18,230 nucleotides of DNA from Pseudomonadota bacterium. Lineage in GTDB: Bacteria > Myxococcota_A > UBA796 > SXON01. Within the stretch, counting starts at the first letter, position 1; every line of letters begins with the position of its first letter. The position numbers and the translations under genes were made by a program. The notes beneath the pieces are model-generated. The model had not been told where the DNA came from, searched no databases, and saw only the letters and a program-made list of their open reading frames with translations. The stretch spans positions 1 through 18,230 of the forward strand of contig SXOM01000544.1 of the NCBI GenBank assembly GCA_005776735.1, written 5' to 3'. Shown one piece after another: positions 1 to 7,161 of this stretch.

Positions 1-301
1 CCGTGCTCTCCGTGGTGCAATTCCGTGTCTGGAAGGGGATGACGTGCGCCGAAACGGGCGTTCACGCGGCGCGACGCTGCTCCATCTCGCCGTCCCGGAC
101 AGCCCAGGATCGCCACGCGCCCTTCACCATCCGTCGCAGGAACAGCTCGCTTGCGTTCTCGGGTCGGCCCTCCACGAGCCGGAGGTGATCGAAGCCCGCA
201 GAGGGGCCGAACTCACCGATACGCCGCTTCGTCCACGCCCCGGCGCCGCGAGCCCCGCCTGCCTCGGCTCGCTTCGGGACGGTCGCGGGGGCTCGCCAAG
301 A
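1..301. other. Leading stretch without a convincing gene
   Basis: I see no convincing gene here. Several short frames are open, as expected at this GC content. The best is on the minus strand, open from about 310 to a TGA at 62-64; its last ~50 codons favour G or C at the third position and read like plausible protein. No good start codon or Shine-Dalgarno accompanies it. It could be the tail of a decayed gene or chance. The part near 230-300 looks like plain GC-rich intergenic DNA. Confidence 0.5.
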
Positions 302-384
302 TGAACGTGTTCAAGTTTCTTCGTCCGGGCGGTTGCGAAATGGTGAACGCGTTCATATCTTGAAAGTGAACACGTTCAACGGAG
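302..384 (+). promoter_or_regulatory. Desaturase operon promoter with three TetR-type operators
   Basis: Three 12-base palindromes of the form TGAAC-NN-GTTCA lie at 302-313 (centre GT), 344-355 (centre CG, perfect) and 367-378 (centre AC). A sigma70-like promoter fits among them: -35 TTGCGA at 333-338, a 17-base spacer, and -10 TATCTT at 356-361, giving a start near 368. The middle operator fills the 3' part of the spacer and abuts the -10; the third covers the likely start site; the first lies upstream. A GGAG at 381-384 serves the ATG at 392. This is a typical repressor layout, and the second gene of the operon is a TetR regulator. The promoter hexamers match consensus at 4 of 6 bases each; the operators are unmistakable. 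Confidence 0.8.
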
Positions 385-391
385 TCCCCAG

Positions 392-1312
392 ATGGCCCAC
401 GACCACGGTGTCCCGCTTCCCCATCAGCACGGAGAAGTTCGCTTCAGTCTGGCCAAGATCGCGTGGAACGGCACGCTCCTGGCGTCGCTCGGGCTCGCGC
501 CGTTCTACTTCGACGTCGGCGCGGCCTGCTTCGCGGCGGCGATGGCGCTCGGGGTGCTGGCGGTCGGGCACAGCGCCGGGTTTCACCGGGGCATCATCCA
601 CGGCGCGTACCGGATGGGACGCACGACCGAGCGGGTGCTCACCTACGTCGCGGTGCTGGCGGGCATCGGCGGGCCCCTCGGGATGCTGCGGATGCACAAC
701 ACCCGCGACGGCCACCAGAACCGGCCCGAAGCGCCGGACTACTACACCTTCGCACACTCCGCGTGGCAGGACGCCACCTGGTACCTCTTCTGTGACCACA
801 CCGGCCCGCCCGCCCCGATCGACCCCGCCCGGGAGCACGATCCATACTTCCGGGCGTTGGAGGCGACCTGGAGGCTGCAGGCGTTGCCGTGGATCGTGGG
901 GCTCGCCCTCTTCGGGGGGCTCCCGTGGGTGGTGTGGGGGTGGGGAGTGCGCACCGCGGTGTGCGTCCTCGGGCACTGGTTTGTGAACTACCAGGCGCAC
1001 ACGGTGGGCTACCGCCGGTGGCGCATGCCCGGGAGCGGCGAAGAGGGGAGGAACCACCTGCTCTGGGGCGCCCTGGCGATGGGGGAAGGGTGGCACAACA
1101 ACCACCACGCCTGGCCCGACTCGGCGCGCTTCGGTGTCGGGTGGTGGGAGCTGGACCCGGGGTGGTGGGTCGTGTGTGCGCTACGCGAGCTGGGGCTCGT
1201 GTGGGACGTCAAGACCTGGGCGGCGGGGGCGACCCTGCGGGCCACGGCGGAGGCCGTGCCCATCGGCACCCTGCGCGCGGCCTGGGCGGAGCATGATAGC
1301 GGCCGGGCGTGA
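392..1312 (+). CDS. Membrane fatty-acid (acyl-CoA type) desaturase
   Basis: This 306-residue hydrophobic protein belongs to the membrane di-iron desaturase family, which puts a double bond into a long acyl chain using O2 and electrons from a ferredoxin or cytochrome partner. Box 1 is H65-RGII-H70. Box 3 is the canonical HNNHH at residues 235-239, within GEGWHNNHHAWP. Box 2, normally HxxHH, is replaced by H102-NTRDG-H108, followed by a DYY motif. I recall similar variant boxes in bacterial desaturase-like proteins but cannot check this. ATG 392 follows GGAG by 7 bases. It is the first gene of the operon, sits directly behind the triple operator, and its TGA overlaps the GTG of the TetR gene. 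Family assignment is firm; substrate and double-bond position are unknown. Confidence 0.88.
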   Translation: MAHDHGVPLPHQHGEVRFSLAKIAWNGTLLASLGLAPFYFDVGAACFAAAMALGVLAVGHSAGFHRGIIHGAYRMGRTTERVLTYVAVLAGIGGPLGMLRMHNTRDGHQNRPEAPDYYTFAHSAWQDATWYLFCDHTGPPAPIDPAREHDPYFRALEATWRLQALPWIVGLALFGGLPWVVWGWGVRTAVCVLGHWFVNYQAHTVGYRRWRMPGSGEEGRNHLLWGALAMGEGWHNNHHAWPDSARFGVGWWELDPGWWVVCALRELGLVWDVKTWAAGATLRATAEAVPIGTLRAAWAEHDSGRA

Positions 1313-1995
1313 AAGAACGCGTCGCCCTCACCCCCAAGTCGGAGCGTAGCCGCGAGCGGATTCTCCAGGCCGCCCTCTCGCTCTTTGCGGAGCGAGGCTT
1401 CCAGGGCACCACGATGCGCGACATCGCCGGCCGGGCCGAGGTCTCGTTGGGGCTCACCTACCGCTACTTCGCCCGCAAGGAGGACCTGGCGGTCGCGCTG
1501 TACGAAGAAATGTCCGAAGCGCTCTTGTTCCAAGCCCAGAATTTGTACGGTGGAACCATCGGTGAGCGCTTCGGTGTGCTCATGCGTGCGAGCATCGAAC
1601 ACCTCGAGGCCCACCGTGGGGCGTTCTTGGCGCTCGCGGCCCGTGCGTTCGACCCGGCCGACGACATCGGGGTGCTCGGCAGCGCCACCGCGACGATCCG
1701 CGAGCGCGCCCGTGCCGGGATGTCGGCGTTGGTCGATGGTGCGGACGACGCGCCGGCGGGGCCCCAGGAGCGGGCCGACCTGGCCGACGCGTTGTACACC
1801 GCCGACCTGCTCCTGGTGCTCATCTGGACCCAGGACAAGGACCCGGAGCGGCGCGCCACCCACGACGCGATCGCGGCGGCGGTCGAACTGGTGGGCGCCG
1901 CGCGGCCGCTCCTCGCGACCTTCTTCGGCGCGAGCACGCTGGCGAGGGTGGCGGGCGTCGCGGGCCGGCTGGGCATCGGGAGGCGCGCGGAGTGA
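1309..1995 (+). CDS. TetR-family transcriptional regulator, likely repressor of the desaturase operon
   Basis: This 228-residue protein has a clear TetR DNA-binding domain at about residues 12-66: RILQAALSLFAERGF, then TTMRDIAGRAEVSLG as the helix-turn-helix, then TYRYFARKEDL. The C-terminal two thirds are alpha-helical and divergent, as expected for a ligand-binding domain. The GTG start at 1309 overlaps the desaturase TGA (GTGA), so translation is probably coupled. Because the promoter in front of the desaturase carries three identical-type palindromes, the simplest reading is that this protein binds them and represses its own operon. The logic resembles DesT of Pseudomonas, a TetR repressor that senses acyl-CoA and controls a desaturase. 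The ligand here is inferred, not seen. Confidence 0.9.
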   Translation: MKERVALTPKSERSRERILQAALSLFAERGFQGTTMRDIAGRAEVSLGLTYRYFARKEDLAVALYEEMSEALLFQAQNLYGGTIGERFGVLMRASIEHLEAHRGAFLALAARAFDPADDIGVLGSATATIRERARAGMSALVDGADDAPAGPQERADLADALYTADLLLVLIWTQDKDPERRATHDAIAAAVELVGAARPLLATFFGASTLARVAGVAGRLGIGRRAE

Positions 1996-2564
1996 GCGGG
2001 TCCTCGGCCATGTACGGCACGCGGCTCTTCGACCAGCCCGAGCACGCCGGGGTGCGCGCGCAGGTGCAGGAGTTCGTGGGCCGGCCGGGGCCGCTCGGGG
2101 TCGAGATCGGCTTTGACCATGGGATGTGCATCCTCGACCGGGCGCGTCGGTTCCCCGAGGTGCGCCACCTGGGGGTGGAGCTGCGCGAGGCCCGGGTCGC
2201 CGCCGCGGCGCCGCACGCGCCGGCCAACTGCCGGTTGTGGCGTATCGACGGGCGCACCCTCTTCGCCGCCCTGTTGCCGGAGTCGTGCGTGGACTGGGTG
2301 TACGTACTCTTCCCGACGCCGCCTTCGGGACCGAAACGTGCGCTCTTGACCCCCGCCTTCGCCGAAGCGGTGGCGCGGGCGTTGCGGCCGGGGGGCGTGG
2401 TGTGGTTGCGCACGGATGTGCCCGCGCTCGCGGCCGAGGCGCGGCGGGTCTTCCCGTGGCGGGAGGCGGGCCCACCGCCGTTGGGCGAAGCGCTGAGCCG
2501 GCGCGAGCGGGTGTGTCGGCGGGACGGCATCGAGGTCTTCACCCTGTGCGTGGAGCGGCCATGA
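1992..2564 (+). CDS. TrmB-like SAM methyltransferase-fold protein, degenerate
   Basis: This 190-residue protein resembles TrmB, the tRNA (guanine-46 N7) methyltransferase. An SAM-binding motif I-like segment, VEIGFDHG, sits at about residues 37-44, followed by an acidic end of the next strand (LGVELRE). The TrmB signature FPDPWPK-R-H appears as FPTPPSGPKR at residues 107-116, so the conserved Asp is Thr109. The protein is shorter than typical TrmB (about 240 residues). GTG 1992 overlaps the TetR stop (GTGA); ATG 2010 is an alternative start. Its stop overlaps the next ATG (ATGA). Loss of the signature Asp and Trp makes m7G activity doubtful. It may be a repurposed paralogue, with a true TrmB elsewhere in the genome. 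Confidence 0.7.
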   Translation: MSGSSAMYGTRLFDQPEHAGVRAQVQEFVGRPGPLGVEIGFDHGMCILDRARRFPEVRHLGVELREARVAAAAPHAPANCRLWRIDGRTLFAALLPESCVDWVYVLFPTPPSGPKRALLTPAFAEAVARALRPGGVVWLRTDVPALAAEARRVFPWREAGPPPLGEALSRRERVCRRDGIEVFTLCVERP

Positions 2565-3073
2565 ACGCCGCCGACTGGTCCGAGGCGACGCGGCGGGTCG
2601 TGGCGGAGGCGTGCCGCCCCCACCCGGACGACGTGGTCGTCGTCGTGGGGCCGGAGTGGGCGCTGGTGGCGCTCGTCGCGCCGTCGGTCGCGCACGTGGT
2701 GGTCGTCGCCCCCGGTCCGGCGCCGGCAGGGGTGGGTGCGAACGTTTCGACACAAGCCAACCTTGTTCCCTTGCCGGAACGTACCTCCATGGTGTTGGTG
2801 CACGACGAGCTCCGGCGGCGGGAGCCGTCTGCCCAGCGCACGTTGGTGGCCGACCTCGGGCGGGCCCTGCCCAAGCGGGGGCTCCTGGTGGTGGGAGACG
2901 TCCTGTGGTCGATGCCGCCCGACCAGGTCGACGAGCCGGAGCAGTTCGGCGCCGACATCGGGAACGCGCCGCGGGTGGCGACGCTGGAGGGCTGGCTCCG
3001 GGAGTCGGGGTTCTTGCCCGACACCCACCGCTTCGGCGTGGGCCGGGCGGTGTGCGTGGCGCTCCGGGCGTAG
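2561..3073 (+). CDS. Putative class I methyltransferase-fold protein, degenerate
   Basis: This 170-residue protein starts at ATG 2561, which overlaps the upstream TGA. The overlap decides the start, although the frame is open further upstream. It alternates hydrophobic strands (DVVVVVGPEWALVALV, then VAHVVVVAPG) with an 'LPERTSMVLVHDEL' segment and a late 'LGRALPKRGLLVVGDV' segment. That order matches motifs I, II, IV and post-IV of class I SAM methyltransferases. The glycine-rich motif I (normally DxGxGxG) is not recognisable, so SAM binding is uncertain. A C-terminal 'LEGWLRESGF' helix also fits the fold. I do not recognise a specific family. Its place beside the TrmB-like gene suggests a joint role, which is inference. 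Confidence 0.6.
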   Translation: MNAADWSEATRRVVAEACRPHPDDVVVVVGPEWALVALVAPSVAHVVVVAPGPAPAGVGANVSTQANLVPLPERTSMVLVHDELRRREPSAQRTLVADLGRALPKRGLLVVGDVLWSMPPDQVDEPEQFGADIGNAPRVATLEGWLRESGFLPDTHRFGVGRAVCVALRA

Positions 3074-3092
3074 GCCGGAATAGCCCTCGCCG

Positions 3093-3914
3093 ATGCGCCT
3101 GTTCGTCACCGGGGCCAGCTCCTTCGTCGGCGCCCACTTCTGCACCCTCGCGTCGCGCAGCGGCCTGGTGGTGCACGGGCTCCATCGGCGCACGCCGCTG
3201 GCGCTCCGGGGGGTCGTCTCGGTGCGCGGCGAGGTCGCCGAGGTCCGACCGTCGCCGGGAAGCGAGGTCGTCGTGCACCTCGCGACCAAGGTGATGGCGC
3301 GCGACGCGCGGGAACAGAACCGTCGGATGCTCGACGCGGTCTTGTCGTGGGGGCTCCCGGTCATCTACGCGTCGAGCACGGTGGTGCACTGGCCGCGGCA
3401 GAACGAGTACGCCCGGTCGCGCGTGGAGGACGAAGCCCGGGTGCGGGCCAGCGGGCTGCCCTACCTGATCGTGCGTCCTTGCGCGCCGTACGGAGCGCGG
3501 CACCCCGAGCACACCCCGGCGCACAAGGAGAGTTTTCACACGCTCGCGCGCTTGTGCCGGGGCGCGCCCGTGGTGCCGGTCCTCGGGGACGGGAACTACC
3601 GCCGGCAGCCGGTGCACGTGGACGACTTCAACGGCGCGATCCTGGCCCTGCTCCAGCGCGGCGTGTGGGGGGCCTCGTTCGACGCCGGAGGCCCCGAACC
3701 GTTGGCGTTCCGCGACATCGTCCGGGCGCTGGGGGGACGGCGGGTCTTGCCGCTCCCACGCCCGCTCTTGAAGGTGATCGGCCCGATGGCCGGGTTGAGC
3801 GCCGACGTCGTGTCCACCTTCGACACCGACGACGTGGTCGATCCCGCGCCGTTGGCCGCTGCCTCGGGGCGCACCCCGCGCCCGTTCGACCCCGCGGCCC
3901 TCGCCAACGTGTAG
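3093..3914 (+). CDS. NAD-dependent epimerase/dehydratase-like (extended SDR) protein
   Basis: This 273-residue extended short-chain dehydrogenase/reductase opens with the dinucleotide-binding signature TGASSFVG at residues 6-13. It then has VVHLAT, a serine-rich YASSTVVHW strand, and a YARSR motif where family members normally have YxxxK. Here Tyr106 is followed by Arg110, not Lys. Later segments fit the family: 'YLIVRPCAPYGARHP', 'VPVLGDGNYRRQPVHVDDF' and 'GGPEPLAFRDIVRAL'. Relatives act on nucleotide sugars or related substrates; the substrate here is unknown. ATG 3093 lies 19 bases after the previous stop, so it is probably the last gene of the operon. It ends 11 bases before the convergent VWA gene. 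Lys-to-Arg at the catalytic position could lower or alter activity. Confidence 0.85.
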   Translation: MRLFVTGASSFVGAHFCTLASRSGLVVHGLHRRTPLALRGVVSVRGEVAEVRPSPGSEVVVHLATKVMARDAREQNRRMLDAVLSWGLPVIYASSTVVHWPRQNEYARSRVEDEARVRASGLPYLIVRPCAPYGARHPEHTPAHKESFHTLARLCRGAPVVPVLGDGNYRRQPVHVDDFNGAILALLQRGVWGASFDAGGPEPLAFRDIVRALGGRRVLPLPRPLLKVIGPMAGLSADVVSTFDTDDVVDPAPLAAASGRTPRPFDPAALANV

Positions 3915-3925
3915 CCTCCGCCGGT

Positions 3926-4801
3926 TCAGCTCCGGAAGAGCTCGCGCACCGCGCGGCGCACCACGTCCGGCAGGTCCTGGTACGCACGCGCCCGGTACAG
4001 GCGACCGCGGCCGGCGCGCGCCATCGCCAGGCACGCCCGCGCACCCTGGGGGTGGTGGTCGCCCACGTGCACCAGGTGGAGGCGTGGAAACGTGAACGCC
4101 GCGCGCGTGGGATCGGCGCCCACGTTGGCGACGCCGTCGGTGAAGCACAACCCGACCCGTTCGCGCCGGCGCCCCCGCCGGAGCTGCTCACGGCCGGCGA
4201 CGAGGCCACCCTCGATGTTGGTGTAGCCCTGGGCCGGCACCTCGAGCACCCGCCGCACCACCTCGCGGATCGGGAGCACCTCGCCCGCGCGCACGAGCAC
4301 GTGCGGCACGGTGTCGAACGCGACGACCGCGACATGCTCGAGCTTCATGCGCAGGATGGCGGTGGCCACCGCGACCAGCGCGATCTTCTCGCCCGTCATC
4401 GACAACGACATGTCGAGGACCGCGACCACGTCGGCCTCGCGGGGCACGCGGCGCACCAGGCGCAGATCTTCGGGGGCCCACGGGCGCGGGCGCTCGAGCG
4501 TGGCCTCCAGGTCGAGGTCCCCCGCTTCGGGCCAGCCCGCTTCGACCACGCGCATCGGCCGCGCGGCGTGACGCACCAGGGCTTGCGCCCGCTCCACGAC
4601 CGCCTGGACCGCGCGTTCACGAACGGCCTGGCGAACCGGCGGGTCGCGGAGCTGGCCCTGAAGGCGGCGCCAGGCGGTCGCCGCCTGCCAGCCCGAGGGG
4701 AGGGCCTCGGCGCTCCCGGTGGCCGGGGGCGCGGCGGCGCCGTGCACCGGGGCGGGGGTGGCGTCGGGCTCGCGGGGGGCGGTCGCCGGTCGCGCGAGCA
4801 C
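3926..4801 (-). CDS. VWA-domain protein, partner of the MoxR ATPase
   Basis: This 291-residue protein has an N-terminal Ala/Pro-rich stretch, a basic helical region, then a von Willebrand factor A domain with an intact metal-dependent adhesion site: DMSLS at residues 130-134 and TDG at 221-223. The frame is open far upstream, but GTG 4801 shares its G with the MoxR stop (TAGTG) and gives a sensible length, so I chose it. VWA proteins paired with MoxR ATPases help assemble or insert cofactors into enzymes, for example NorD, CoxE or the CbbQ/CbbO pair. It is the last gene of an operon whose first genes encode a GMC oxidoreductase and its Tat subunit. No signal peptide is seen, so it is probably cytoplasmic. 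The client is inferred. Confidence 0.85.
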   Translation of the reverse strand: MLARPATAPREPDATPAPVHGAAAPPATGSAEALPSGWQAATAWRRLQGQLRDPPVRQAVRERAVQAVVERAQALVRHAARPMRVVEAGWPEAGDLDLEATLERPRPWAPEDLRLVRRVPREADVVAVLDMSLSMTGEKIALVAVATAILRMKLEHVAVVAFDTVPHVLVRAGEVLPIREVVRRVLEVPAQGYTNIEGGLVAGREQLRRGRRRERVGLCFTDGVANVGADPTRAAFTFPRLHLVHVGDHHPQGARACLAMARAGRGRLYRARAYQDLPDVVRRAVRELFRS

Positions 4802-5610
4802 TACGCCCGAGCGGCGACCCCCGCTTTTTTTGCGAGGTCGTCCAGGACCGTGGCGAGGGGGGTGGCTCCCGGGTCGACCAGCTCGATGCGCGTGGGGAGC
4901 GCGAGCTGGGCGGCGCGGCGGACGTCGCCCCCGAGGTGTACGGCGAGGTCGGCGATCGCGATGGCGGCGCGCACGCTGGCCCCGCGCCGGATGCGCGGAT
5001 CGGACCGCGTGGCGCGGGTGAGCGCCACCGCCTCGGCCACCAGGGCGGGGTCGGGCGCGCAGCGTGCGTCGCGCAGGACGATGGCCGTTTCGTCGGCCTC
5101 GTCCTGGTAGTCGAGCCGGACCAGCTCGAACCGGTCCAGCAGCGCCTCGGAGAGCGCGCCGGTGGCCACGAACTCGGTCGGGTTCTGGGTGGCGACGACG
5201 GAGAAGCCGGGAGCCGCCACGATCTCGCCGAGGTGGGGCACCTGGAGCCGCCCCTCGTCGAGCGTGGGGAGGAGCACGTTTTGCACCCCTTCCGGCATCC
5301 GGTTGAGCTCGTTGACGAACAGCACGCCGCCCGCGCGCATCGCCGCCACGAGCGGGCCGGGGACGAAGTGCTCGGGCCGGTAGCCCTGCGCGAGCACCGC
5401 GGGCGGGTCGAAGTGGCCGACGAGTTTTGCCTCGGAGTAGCGCCCGTCGCCGTCGACGCGGTGGAGCGGGCGGCCGAGCGTGGCGCACACGGCCCGGGCG
5501 AGCGCGGTCTTGCCGACGCCGACCGGACCTTCGAGGAGCACGTGGCGGGAAGCGGCCACGCACGCGTGCAAGGCCTGGATCTCGGCGCGACGACCGACGA
5601 TGGAGTCCAT
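4801..5610 (-). CDS. MoxR-family AAA+ ATPase
   Basis: This 269-residue protein is a MoxR-type AAA+ chaperone. Walker A is GPVGVGKT (residues 28-35). The Walker B region reads VLFVNELNR, placing Asn100 where most AAA+ proteins have Asp, with the following Glu101 kept. Sensor 1 (VVATQNP) and an arginine-finger region after 'ALLDRFELVRL' follow. MoxR ATPases use ATP to remodel proteins or drive cofactor insertion, usually with a VWA partner. The start ATG 5610 lies 8 bases after the GMC stop; its own stop overlaps the VWA start. The NELNR variant may be normal in one MoxR subfamily, so it need not mean loss of ATPase activity. Confidence 0.92.
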   Translation of the reverse strand: MDSIVGRRAEIQALHACVAASRHVLLEGPVGVGKTALARAVCATLGRPLHRVDGDGRYSEAKLVGHFDPPAVLAQGYRPEHFVPGPLVAAMRAGGVLFVNELNRMPEGVQNVLLPTLDEGRLQVPHLGEIVAAPGFSVVATQNPTEFVATGALSEALLDRFELVRLDYQDEADETAIVLRDARCAPDPALVAEAVALTRATRSDPRIRRGASVRAAIAIADLAVHLGGDVRRAAQLALPTRIELVDPGATPLATVLDDLAKKAGVAARA

Positions 5611-5618
5611 ACCGGCTG

Positions 5619-7130
5619 CTATGCCGCGCGCTCGGCCACCGCCGCCCCCACCGTGAGCCCCACCGCGTAGGTGGTGACCTGGGGGTTGACCCCGAGCGAA
5701 GTGGGAAACACGCTCGCGTCGGCGATGTGCAGGTTGTCCCAGCCCCAGACCTTGCCGTCGGCGTCGACCACCGAGTCGTCGGCGCGCCGGCCCATGCGGC
5801 AGGTGCCGAGGGGGTGGGCGGCGTAGAGCGCGAGGTCCCACGGCGAGGTGTCGTCGGCGAAGGCGCGGCGCAGGTCGGCGCCCTTGGGTACGGCCCCCGC
5901 TCCGTGGACCCCGGCCACGACGGCGTCGGCGCCGGCAGCGAAGAACACATCGGCGGTCGTGCGCAGGCCCTCCATCAGGACCCGCCGGTCGGCGTCGCCC
6001 AGGTGGTATTCGAGCCCGCCGCGGGTGACGCGCCCCACCGAGTCTTCGTCGTGGACCACGACCCCGGCCATGCCGCACCGCCGCAGGTCGGCCATCCATT
6101 GCAGTGCTTCGGCGGGGGGCAGCGCGAGCTGCACCCACGCCTGGTCGGGTGGGGCGTTGTACACCTGGAGGAGGAACCCACGCTCCCACTGGTCGACGTA
6201 GTAGCCCTGGGTGACGCCGGTCCACGGCTTGATGTCCGTGGCGAACCGCCCGATCATGCCGGTGGTGGGGTGCACGCGGAGGTGCTCCCCCGCCGGCGCC
6301 CCGTACAACCCGTTCTGGAGGAGGAACCGGGGCGTGCCGACGGCCCCGCCGGCGAGGACGAAGTGGCGCGCGCGGACGCGGAAGGTGCCGGCCGCGGTGT
6401 CGTCGGTCGGGTTCATCGTGCGGCCGCGCAACGTGTCGACCCGGCCGCCCGTGGTCTCGACCCCGTCGACCCGGCAGTCGGCGTACACCCCGCACAGGCC
6501 GGAGTCGACCGCTTCGCCGAGGAAGGTGCGGTCGGCGGAGCGCTTGGCCCCGACCTCGCACCCCTGCTGGCAGGAGCCGCAGCCCACGCAGCCGGGCGCA
6601 GCCCGCGCCAACCAGTCCCCCCGGAGGCCGAGCGCGTCGGCCCCGCGTTTGAAGACCCGGTTGTTGTCGCCCTGGACGGCCGGCGGGTTGACGCTGACGC
6701 CGAGCGTGTCCCAGATGCGGGCGAAGCAGGACTCCATCCACCCGTCGGTGAACCGACCGCAGCCCGACTCGTCGCGCCAGCGTGCCAGGACCGACGGCGG
6801 CGTGCGGAAGCAGATCGCGCTGTTGATGAGCGTGCTCCCGCCCACGCCGCGGCCGCCGGGCAGCACCAGGACGCCGTTGCCGTGGGCCGCGCGCGTGCCC
6901 CGCCCCTGGTACAGGTGGCGGAACGCCCACACGCTCTGCGGGCGGAACTGGGAAGGCTGCCAGTGGGAGCCCTCTTCGAGCACCGCGACGCGCAGCCCGC
7001 GCGCCACGAGGTTGGCAGCGGCCGCGGAGCCGCCGGCGCCGGCGCCGAGCACCGCGACATCGACCTCGAGGTCGAGCTCGGGCCCATACTCCGGCGCGCC
7101 GTGGCGGCCGGGTTCGAAACGATGGAGCAT
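5619..7130 (-). CDS. GMC-family FAD oxidoreductase with a CxxCxxCxxxC motif
   Basis: This 503-residue flavoprotein has an N-terminal FAD-binding Rossmann motif (VAVLGAGAGGSAAAANL), the GMC signature GGRGVGGSTLINSAICFR, and C-terminal HPLGTCRMG and NPQVTTYAV motifs that hold the active-site His and Asn region. Such enzymes oxidise alcohols, sugars or sterols. A cysteine cluster, C181-VG-C184-GS-C187-QQG-C191, has ferredoxin-like spacing; in the catalytic subunit of FAD-dependent glucose dehydrogenase, a cysteine cluster holds an Fe-S cluster. It has no signal peptide of its own but follows, 31 bases downstream, a Tat-exported small subunit, so it may be exported by hitch-hiking. ATG 7130 is preceded by a GGAGG-like site. 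Substrate is unknown; long-chain alcohols, sterols and sugars are all possible. Confidence 0.9.
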   Translation of the reverse strand: MLHRFEPGRHGAPEYGPELDLEVDVAVLGAGAGGSAAAANLVARGLRVAVLEEGSHWQPSQFRPQSVWAFRHLYQGRGTRAAHGNGVLVLPGGRGVGGSTLINSAICFRTPPSVLARWRDESGCGRFTDGWMESCFARIWDTLGVSVNPPAVQGDNNRVFKRGADALGLRGDWLARAAPGCVGCGSCQQGCEVGAKRSADRTFLGEAVDSGLCGVYADCRVDGVETTGGRVDTLRGRTMNPTDDTAAGTFRVRARHFVLAGGAVGTPRFLLQNGLYGAPAGEHLRVHPTTGMIGRFATDIKPWTGVTQGYYVDQWERGFLLQVYNAPPDQAWVQLALPPAEALQWMADLRRCGMAGVVVHDEDSVGRVTRGGLEYHLGDADRRVLMEGLRTTADVFFAAGADAVVAGVHGAGAVPKGADLRRAFADDTSPWDLALYAAHPLGTCRMGRRADDSVVDADGKVWGWDNLHIADASVFPTSLGVNPQVTTYAVGLTVGAAVAERAA

Positions 7131-7161
7131 GACGCCCTCCGGCGCGGCGGGCCCGGGCGGC

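Noticed and set aside
353..1108. Long minus-strand open frame (251 codons) opposite the desaturase
   Set aside because: It mirrors the desaturase codons and reads as Pro/Arg/Val/His-rich low-complexity protein. The plus frame has clear histidine boxes and a promoter.
1464..4148. Very long minus-strand frame (894 codons) across the plus operon
   Set aside because: It is Arg/Pro/Gly-rich with no domain, and covers four plus-strand genes with recognisable motifs. GC-rich DNA makes such shadow frames.
4802..5950. Upstream extension of the VWA gene frame
   Set aside because: It overlaps the whole MoxR gene in another frame and is Arg/Pro/Gly-rich. GTG 4801 overlapping the MoxR stop is the sensible start.
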